A stretch of 64,000 nt of DNA, from contig JARUPY010000154.1 in assembly GCA_029817715.1 (NCBI GenBank), positions 1,949,501 through 2,013,500 on the forward strand, read 5' to 3'. The translations under genes were made by a program, and so were the position numbers. Below, one piece after another: positions 57,084 to 64,000 of this stretch. A model generated the notes under the pieces. The model was given only the letters and a program-made list of their open reading frames with translations, did not search any database and was not told the DNA's origin. Each line of letters starts with the position of its first letter. Positions within the stretch are counted from its first letter, which is position 1. Source of the DNA: Melastoma dodecandrum (taxonomy: Eukaryota; Streptophyta; Magnoliopsida; Myrtales; Melastomataceae).

Positions 57084-57826
57084 TCCCGACTGATTTGTTC
57101 GAACATATTTGTTGTTTTTTGTGCTTTCTACCTTCGCGACTAGGTTTTTCTTTTTCTTGTAAGGTACGTTACTTGGTTATATTCAATGAAACTAATAAAT
57201 ATTTTAACCTGCCAGTATCCTTGTGGTCTATGCAATCTGTTTTTATCTTTTTTTTTTTTGGTTTTATTAAATTGAGATATGATTATCTGGGCAGTTGGGT
57301 TTGGTGTTGGAGTTCCTGACGTCCATGTTAGGAGGGCTCATTCCTTGTGGCCACAGTAACCCGGCGGGACACACCGCACCGCACGGAGCACTTGGATGAG
57401 CAGAAGCCTTTGCCAAAATCAATCCACCCATAAAAGGAAATCGAAATCCGGTTTTGAGACAAGTTACAAATATTTTCACATAGTCTTGAGACAATCCCAT
57501 TTGTAGATGAAATCCTCCTCCTGAAATTTAAAGGTTAAAAATTTTATGTGTGATATAACCCAATTTTTTCTATAAAAATCATGAAGAAATCGAAAATTAT
57601 AAAAATCATCGAAAATAATCAAAAATCACAAAAATCATTGAAAATCATTTAAAATCAAAAAAATCATCTAAAATCACAAAAATCCACCAAATCAAGAAAA
57701 ATTATAAAAAAGATTCGATAAAAATAATAAATAGAGACACACATAGAGACAAAGACACACACTGATAAGAAAAGAACGCTTGAAGTAAAATCGAGATTTA
57801 ACCATCCAAGCATCACTGTCATTTAC
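57084..57826. other. Spacer between the PUF gene and HSP70-17 exon
   Basis: Holds the PUF 3' UTR, then a low-complexity stretch (57575-57720) built from AAAATCA-type units (AAAATCAT, AAATCACAAAAATCAT). No missing HSP70-17 exon is recognisable here. Confidence 0.45.
57585..57715 (+). repeat. AAAATCAT-type low-complexity tandem repeat
   Basis: About ten irregular copies of AAAATCAT / AAAATCACA in a row, between the PUF gene and an HSP70-17 pseudo-exon. Confidence 0.7.
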
Positions 57827-60800
57827 CTTTTCTTTTGTGTCATATATGTACCCCTCCAAGTTGTTTTTCAGCTCAGCAGTTCTTCGCTCTGCCTCCTTAT
57901 CAAGTGCTTCCAGCTTTAGCTTTGACTCCAAAAATGATTCTTTAGAAAGAGGAATACCAGGCCCTCTTGGCTTCTCTGTAATCTGAGTCAAAAGGAATCA
58001 AGTAAAAATCAAACTAGTCTTTTGTAATGTCACATGTTAACATAACATGCTTCGATAGCATCTGGTGGTTATTGTACCTTCAAAGGAATCCTGAAGGTTC
58101 GCTTCTTTAATTTTTTTTCAGTAACCAGATCTGCATAATCTTGATCTAATGTTTTTGAGATAGTTTCATTGCTAGGCCCACTTTCCACTGAAGTCTATTC
58201 AGAGCTCTCTTCAGTAGTGCCATTGATCCCATTTTCAGTTGATGTAGTGTTTGAATCAGAGGTAGCATTTTGGACTGTCAAGTTCTTTTTAGGAACTTCT
58301 ACCCACTCTGTTATTTCAATAAGAGCATCGGCTCGATCCAGTGAGAATACACCACTTGTACCGAGAGAGAAGTGCAAACTTGCTTTGAGAGGAGAAGACA
58401 GGTTCCTGCTTGAATATCTGGACAAGCAAAAACATTAGGCAAAGGTAGGGACAGAAAAATTGCTGGACTGAATGAAAAATCTATTGCTACTGGTAAATAA
58501 AAGGAATGGCGAATGCCAACATGAAACCAATAAGAAATTCTTACTTCTCAGCTGCATCAGCGAGGCCAGACACCGAGTACCGAGCAAACACCGGAGAAAG
58601 AACACTGGGAGGTAAAAGATCTTCACTCTCATAAGCAAGAGAAACTTCAAAGTCCTTATTATGAACGATGGATCTAAACAACTGTCAAGGTTGTCGGAAA
58701 CAGTAAGTAACAAATTGTTCCAAATGAATATTCAAGCACCGCACAGAGAGCAATTGAACCTAACTTACTAGGAAGTTTCTTCATTCTAGGCGCAAGTGAC
58801 TGCCTTTTACTGTCATCTTCTGCAAGATCAGAGCCTTCAAACTGAACAACTCCTAATCTCCAATTCAACTTAAATCCATTATTCAAGTTGGCAGCATAAA
58901 GGGCAGCACCAAGAACTAGAGCTTCATCAGCATCTAAATGTTTGTCCAATTCCTTCCTTCTGAGATACTCTTGAAATTTAGCCTGTGAACAAAGAAATAA
59001 GAGAATTGTATCCAAAATCATCCTCTACTCCATAAAGATTTGCAAGAGTGCCATCAGATTAGTATGCAAACGACTGCTCAATGATGAATGCAAACATCCC
59101 TTCAACTAATTCTTCAAAGTTAAGAACAAAAACTTGGTATTACTCCGCCTAACTAATCGATATGATCGATAAAGAAATTCATTCATCAGAGAACTCATAC
59201 CTGCAACTTTGCCACCCTGGTGGCACCTCCAATTAACTCCACAGCATGAACCGCATCTTTCTTCAAACCTGAGCGCTCAAGCACCTCTTTAATTGGGGAA
59301 ACTGATTTTTCCCATAGATCTTTACAAAGCTCCTCAAACTTCTCACAAGATATGGTACTCCTGAGGGAACAACGATGTATAAAAACAACATTAAGGACAG
59401 TAGAAATTCAGATGATTGAAGCCCATTCTGTCATCTCCAGTTCTTCTCACTAAGCCGCAATAGCAAACTGATACAGGCAGAAAAAAACTTGCATTCTTTG
59501 GATGGTTTTAGGCCGAGGGCAAGCATCAGCTTATCGAGCTAGGGAAAGGGATGCAATTTCAGGTCAATTAATACACTTGATAAAAGAATAAGGTAAGGGA
59601 CTGCTGATTTTCCATCCCTTCTTTCATGCAAACAAGGAATATCCATGTGAGGATAAGACCCGCTACACCACCAAAGCAGAGCCCAAGCTACCAAGAACAG
59701 CATCCCTTCACATACCATCAGTCATCAGATCTCTCTACATGCAGAGAGAAGCAAACAAAATAGAGCACACACTAAAGAAGACTTGCCTGAAGTCGTGATC
59801 ACCATACAATAATTCGACAGATATAGGAGCGACTGTATTTGCACTCAAAATCTCCTTCATCCGTTTGATTTGCTTCTTCAACTTAGCCATGGCCTTGGGA
59901 AACTTCCTTACATCAATCCCATCTCCAAGTTGTTTATTAAATTCATCTGCAAAGTACTCAACCAAACGCAACTCCATAGCCTGACCTCCAAGAGCATGAT
60001 TCCATCTAACATCCTTAACCTGGAAGAATAAAAGAGTTTTATATTCACATCACCGTCAACTTCGACGCTAACCAATAGAAAGCCTATAGACAACTCCATG
60101 CATACTAGATTTTGTGTGGAAATGATTGGAACTGTTGAATCAGCAAGTTGCACACTGCCCTTTTATGCAGAATATTTATTATTCTAAAACTATACGGAAA
60201 GGTGTATTAGAGAGGCTTGTTTCAATGAAAGTTGAGGAATCCCAAGGATGGATTTGCTATTGACATTTGCATATTTGAAAATATCTAACTAGGAGAAGCA
60301 AGCTGATGGACAGTACTTCCTTTTTACAAGTAATGGCCTGTACTTTCAATGCATAAGCCACGACACAGGAAATTTAGGGACATAGAACAGCGTTAGATTG
60401 CCAGTCAGCTTATATTGCAGTTTTTCTACCATAAGATTTTCCACCATATTGTATGTCAGCAGTTTTCTCACTTTAGCGAATGATCATCGAGGTAAGAATC
60501 TCGGCCACAGGGCGGGACAGTTATAACCGCATCCGTAATGCTCAACTTTGAGTGAAACTCCGCCAACTTCATAGCATACCCCAAAATCATAGCCATCAAC
60601 TCCTCAACAGAGTAAACGGTCCCGCTGTCATCCACCCTAAAACCGACTCCCCCTCTCGGATTCTCAATAGCGTCAAACGGCAAGTACGACGCATCCAGCA
60701 TGCGCTTAGCATACCCGAATGGCTTCCCGATCAAGTCCTTGACCCGAGAGAAAACCTTGTCAGGGTACCGCGCGACCAACCCGGCGGCCTCCTCGCCAAC

Positions 60801-61206
60801 CATGCGGTCTCCTGACTGAAAAGCGACCAAAGCCGGGGTCTTCCTCTTCGACATTTCGTTAATCGCGACGGTAAACGGAAAAGGTTAACCACCGAGACCT
60901 TCAGCCATTCAGAGCCAAGATCCACGCTCAAAACGGCCGATCGCGCGGGAACAATAAACAGTAACGCGGCGAGAAACAGGGATAACCCCGACCTAACCGC
61001 CGCTGCTGCCATGGTCGGAACCACGCCGAGGGGAAGAAAACAATCAGGCCAGTTATCGTCGGCGTTAATTCGTGGAAGGGATTGGTATTAAACCCAAGTT
61101 CGAATTTTCCAGAATCGCGTCCTCCGGAAGAAGAAGAGCCGACGACGACTTTGAATTGAGAGTGGAGCTAGAAAGTGTTCGTGAGGATCAATGAATGGGG
61201 GGCCAC

Positions 61207-61228
61207 CACGTGTATGGAAGGACACGTG
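61207..61228. promoter_or_regulatory. Two G-box (CACGTG) sites upstream of HSP70-17
   Basis: Two perfect CACGTG palindromes, at 61207-61212 (CCACCACGTGT) and 61223-61228 (ACACGTGTC), 16 bp apart and about 200 bp upstream of the pseudogene ATG. G-box/ABRE-type sites bind bZIP factors, and ER-stress bZIPs recognise related CCACG elements, fitting an ancestral ER-chaperone promoter. Function is inferred. Confidence 0.5.
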
Positions 61229-61479
61229 TCACGACTAGAGAAGCTCCGTGACGCTGGGAGATTGGAGGAGCGTTTATTAATGGAGAGACCTCACGAACGA
61301 ATTTGACTCAATGTACAACCAGTTATTGCTTCAAAATAATGATAATAATGATGGCCAGAATTGTTCTTACAACAAAATAATTTAGATTACCGAGCAGTTT
61401 GAATCAGTATTTCATAAACAGACTACAAACGGTCAATAACATCCCCTTAACTACTTGTATAGAGCTTGTCATCCTCTAA

Positions 61480-61747
61480 TAATGATGTAGAGATTTGTTT
61501 CAAATTAGTATCGATCGTGAAAATATTTTACGATTTATAGTACTCATTTTCAAAATTCTTAAAATAGTACCTCGAACTCGGACTTTAAGAAACTTGGCTT
61601 TCTAAAAGGCGAGTTTTTTAACGAGTAAACTTGACTTTTATAAAGCCGAGTTTAGCGCATTATTTACAGAATTTTAAAAGTTAATGTCTTAAAACACGAA
61701 ATATTTTCGCGACAAACGTTATTTAATAACAAAACTCGAATGATCTG
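61480..61747. mobile_element. Diverged foldback MITE copy 3
   Basis: A 248-bp element at about 61490-61737. The left end GAGATTTGTTTCAAATTAGT and the right end ATAACAAAACTC align with the termini of copies 1 and 2. Flanking 10-mers TAATGATGTA and GAATGATCTG agree at 7 of 10 positions, fitting an old target duplication. Inside are decayed hairpins (AACTTGGCTTT...AGGCGAGTT; AACTTGACTTTTATAAAGCC GAGTTT) of the same design with a changed arm. It is an older or separate subfamily. Confidence 0.6.
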
Positions 61748-61766
61748 CCAATGAAAAGATTTTCAT

Positions 61767-62220
61767 ATGCATAGTTCATGCTCGGAGACTCGTAGTTCCC
61801 CCTCACTTGGCGGCTTCCCTCACGTTTACGATAAAACTGGGTCAGGACTCACCGAAAACTTTCAAGCAGATGTATGCAGATATAACATCCGCGGAAGGCT
61901 TGAAGATGAGAACCAGGTTGCTAATGCAAACTTTTCCTTCACCGGGAAGGGAAATGATTCAACAATGTTTTCACTGAATCCTGCAACCTGCCATGTGTTT
62001 CCTCGATTTCCATCCTCGAGTGGAACATGGCTCATTTTCCTTCATGTTGTCCGAGATTTTCAGTCTTGCTGTCCTTCATACTCCCCCGGCCATCATTCTC
62101 TTCGTCTCCGCTGATGGAGTCTTTGCTCGTTTTCTCTGCTTGCTGAAGGAGAAGGGATACCATATGACCGTGATCAGCCTTTCCGAGGATGCCTCCTCGG
62201 CTTTCCTAAAAGTGGGTTAG
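61767..62220 (+). pseudogene. Possible NYN-domain (MARF1-like) fragment
   Basis: The frame ending at 62220 contains HTPPAIILFVSADGVFARFL, CLLKEKGYHMTVISLSEDAS SAF. This recalls the NYN/PIN-like RNase core of plant limkain/MARF1-type proteins, as I remember it ('PPA.I.LISGDGDF...L..L..RGY.V.V.S....AS'). The acidic 'SGDGDF' has become SADGVF, losing an Asp that is catalytic in NYN domains. Upstream (61767-62000) only weak low-complexity frames exist. Likely a dead fragment; alternative: chance similarity. Confidence 0.4.
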
Positions 62221-62523
62221 GGAAGAAGAAGCTTCACTGTTGGAGTACAAGATCTTCCCATGTCCCAACTCCCAATTATCCATTTTTAGCATTCCCCCAG
62301 TCCACCCCAAAATAAACAGTCAGATGGATGGGCAAATTTCAAATCTTGCTCTAATATAATCGCTAGCAAATTTAGGTAAAAAATTATTTCGCTAAAGGCT
62401 GTCCCTTCTACTTAAACATCAAAATTTAACCTTGTGTATAGGAAAAGCTTTTACCAACATTTAGCATCTAAAAACTAGAATAAACAAATCCTCCTTTACT
62501 CGAAGGGAGGAAAATGGGATGCC
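62221..62523. other. Spacer
   Basis: About 300 bp between the NYN-like fragment and the stop codon of the PheRS gene (minus). Presumably the 3' UTR of the latter; nothing else seen. Confidence 0.4.
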
Positions 62524-64000
62524 TTATCTTAGCACAACCTTTAACTTGCTCTCCACCTGTTCTCTTACTTTCCACTGCATTCAGACAGTTGTGACACCAC
62601 TCAGATGAGAGATTCCCATACATAAGAAGACAATTTCCCAGATATAAATGACCTGCTGTTGTTCAGAACATACCTGCAAGTCGTTGATCTCGTCATCTGT
62701 GAGGGAACGTTCCATGGACCGATATGCAATCCTGTAACAGTGGCTGGTCATCCCTTTCTTATTCGTGAAATTGTCTATCAAACACACCTGAAGAGAACAT
62801 GAGTTAATTAGGCCTCTAAAATACCATCCGCTGTCCACCCTGGGTAGCAAAAATCGTAAGAAAGCAACGCATCAAGTGATCACCCCTAATTTGGAAGTAG
62901 AAGTTGCAAGAGGGAAAGAAAACATGGGGTTTCCGCTATACAGACTCAACAAGAGGGAAAGAAAAACAACAACAAGAACAGGCTTCCTATTGATCTAGTA
63001 ATCTCTTGCCCATTAATTTGCGACAGTACTTTGTGCTAGGAAAAGGCATCATCTGAGGTAAGAACTTCCACATGCTTGTCAGTAGCCACAAAAAGAAAAC
63101 GTTTTTTTTTTTAATAACCATGAGGTTCCTAGGCCGGTTCAAGGGCTTTGCCCGACTCAAACTCCAATACATTCTCTAAGGGCCATTGCAAGACTCTACA
63201 ACCCACAAGCCTACCAAGACTAAGGTGTTATAGATACCACAAGGCGCGACTGCTGAGATTCAAACATGGAATTTCCAGGTGAATCCTTAGTGCCTTCACC
63301 ATTGGGGTGTCCCCTTGGAGACCACAAAAGGAAAAAGATAGCCAGCGCTAAAATGCCATTTACCATCCAACAACTTAATGAGTTGGAGCTTACACGAGAA
63401 GGATACCTCAAAGTCTGGGAATGCTCAATCAGTAATATGCAGACGGATAAAAATACCACATCCAGACCGGATCAGAGAGTCCAAGAGCGTAGACCTCTAC
63501 CTAACTAATGTCGCGCGGCAGAAAGTTTAGAATTATCAGAAATGTTTTACAGAAGCTTTTACCTCCTCAACAAGGTCGCCGGCAATTCCTCTAATAACTT
63601 CACACAAGTTGTTCTCAGTAAAAGACTCATTGATCCAAAAGCTCATATCCTTGTAGCAAGGGGGAAACTGCAAAGAACCAGTGTCCATTCTGACGTTAAT
63701 AATCTCCATGAGCATTAAAACAGGAGCCTAAACAAAGTCCAAAAATAGTTTTTCAAATAGTGGTTGTAACATGAATAACCCTTATTAAGGAACACATATA
63801 AGGCCGCTGCAAATTTCATGAAAGACAACTTGTTTCATATCGTTCACATTGAGATTCAAAGATAAATAAACAATAGGAGTAAGTAATAATCATTTAAGTT
63901 TTACAGTTAAGTAGAATCGTGGAAATGTAAAATAAATGTAGAATAACTCCTCACCTTCGAGAATGGCTTAAATTTAACACCAAGCTGGCCTTCTTTAAAC
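62524..64000 (-). CDS. Phenylalanyl-tRNA synthetase, organellar (3' part)
   Basis: The last four exons on the minus strand: 64000-63955 (cut by the window edge), 63667-63563, 62787-62674, 62574-62524, all phase 0 with GT-AG introns. They read ...[104 protein letters not shown]. This is the C-terminal anticodon-binding (FDX-ACB) domain of the monomeric chloroplast/mitochondrial phenylalanine-tRNA ligase, which charges tRNA-Phe in organelles. The catalytic part lies beyond the window. The intron between the second and third exons listed holds a SINE. Confidence 0.92.
63086..63335 (-). mobile_element. tRNA-derived SINE in a PheRS intron
   Basis: The element occupies about 63100-63321 (about 220 bp), reading on the minus strand. 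It begins GGGGACACCCCAATGGTGAA, followed by a B-box-like GTTTGAATCTC about 40 bp later (near 63265), a body ending CCTAGGAACCTCATGG, and a tail TTATTAAAAAAAAAA (63101-63115). Flanking 14-mers CCACAAAAAGAAAA (63086-63099) and CCACAAAAGGAAAA (63322-63335) differ at one position, giving a clear target duplication. The polymerase III-type promoter, short length, A-rich tail and long duplication define a SINE. Confidence 0.75.

Larger units (their letters stand above)
54327..61012 (-). pseudogene. HSP70-17 (GRP170/HYOU1-type ER chaperone), decayed
   Basis: Recognisable exons on the minus strand: 61012-~60505, 60019-59787, 59360-59201, 58982-58764, 58681-58554, 58417-58078, 57982-57827, 54532-54476, 54386-54327. 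They follow the order of plant HSP70-17, an ER-lumen HSP110/GRP170 chaperone: signal peptide, SAVLSVDLGSEWLKVSVVN, SKRKTPALVAFQSGDRMVGE, VKDVRW, KFPKAMAKLKKQIKRMKEIL, HAVELIGGATRV, KELDKHLDADEALVLGAALY, EITEWVEVPKKN, ERRTAELKNNLEGYIYDTKE, KKSWLPKDRIDE. Lesions: a deletion with frameshift after VVNL (~60880); loss of the ATPase exons between VPP (~60508) and VKDVRW; an in-frame loss of ~10 residues after NWRLG; a TAG stop at 58195-58197; no exon for the segment between KEK and IVQEW; no KDEL-type C-terminus. Clearly non-functional as a chaperone. Confidence 0.88.

Overview
This window is nuclear DNA from a flowering plant, most likely a eudicot. The genes are interrupted by AT-rich GT-AG introns, and they include plant-only families: SCARECROW, RETICULATA-RELATED, LURP-one-related, LEA_2 and folate-biopterin transporters. 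The spaces between genes hold remnants of Ty1-copia, SINE, MITE and plant-mobile-domain elements. I cannot name the species from sequence alone. Exon models were assembled by eye from splice sites, reading frame and remembered family sequence; no search was run.

Layout. 0.9-2.7 kb: a divergent pair, complex I subunit NDUFA1 (-) and a RETICULATA-RELATED chloroplast membrane protein (+). 4.7-5.4 kb: a conserved plant protein of unknown function. 7.6-9.6 kb: a second divergent pair, an LEA_2/NDR1-HIN1-like protein (-) and a three-exon LURP-one-related (LOR) gene (+). 12.6-13.9 kb: KIN17 (-). 15-20 kb: repeat-rich, with a foldback MITE, a probable degraded LTR carrying a roughly 42-bp tandem array, a second LOR gene broken by a one-base frameshift, and a dead plant-mobile-domain fragment. 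20.5-26.4 kb: a 15-exon gene for a protein ending in a GOLD-like domain. 26.4-33 kb: gene-poor, with a truncated copia element. 33.1-36.6 kb: SCARECROW, whose first exon contains an apparent frameshift near a C tract. 37.2-40.4 kb: a mitochondrial-type DEAD-box helicase. 41.6-43.1 kb: a CCHC/GRF zinc-finger protein. 44-48.4 kb: the mRNA-decay factor PAT1. 48.95-49.5 kb: a second MITE. 50.3-52.4 kb: a folate-biopterin transporter. 54.3-61.0 kb: a decayed HSP70-17 (GRP170/HYOU1-type ER chaperone) gene with an apparently intact Pumilio gene lying inside it on the opposite strand. 61.5-62.2 kb: a third, diverged MITE and a NYN-like fragment. 62.5 kb to the end: the 3' part of an organellar phenylalanyl-tRNA synthetase, with a SINE in one intron.

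Most genes are unrelated housekeeping or regulatory genes, as usual for plant chromosomes; no operon-like cooperation is expected. The most distinctive material is a MITE family present three times. It has 10-bp target duplications and terminal inverted repeats, and is filled with many copies of one short perfect hairpin. Next is the Pumilio gene nested in a dead chaperone gene; it still carries the residues expected for UGU recognition.
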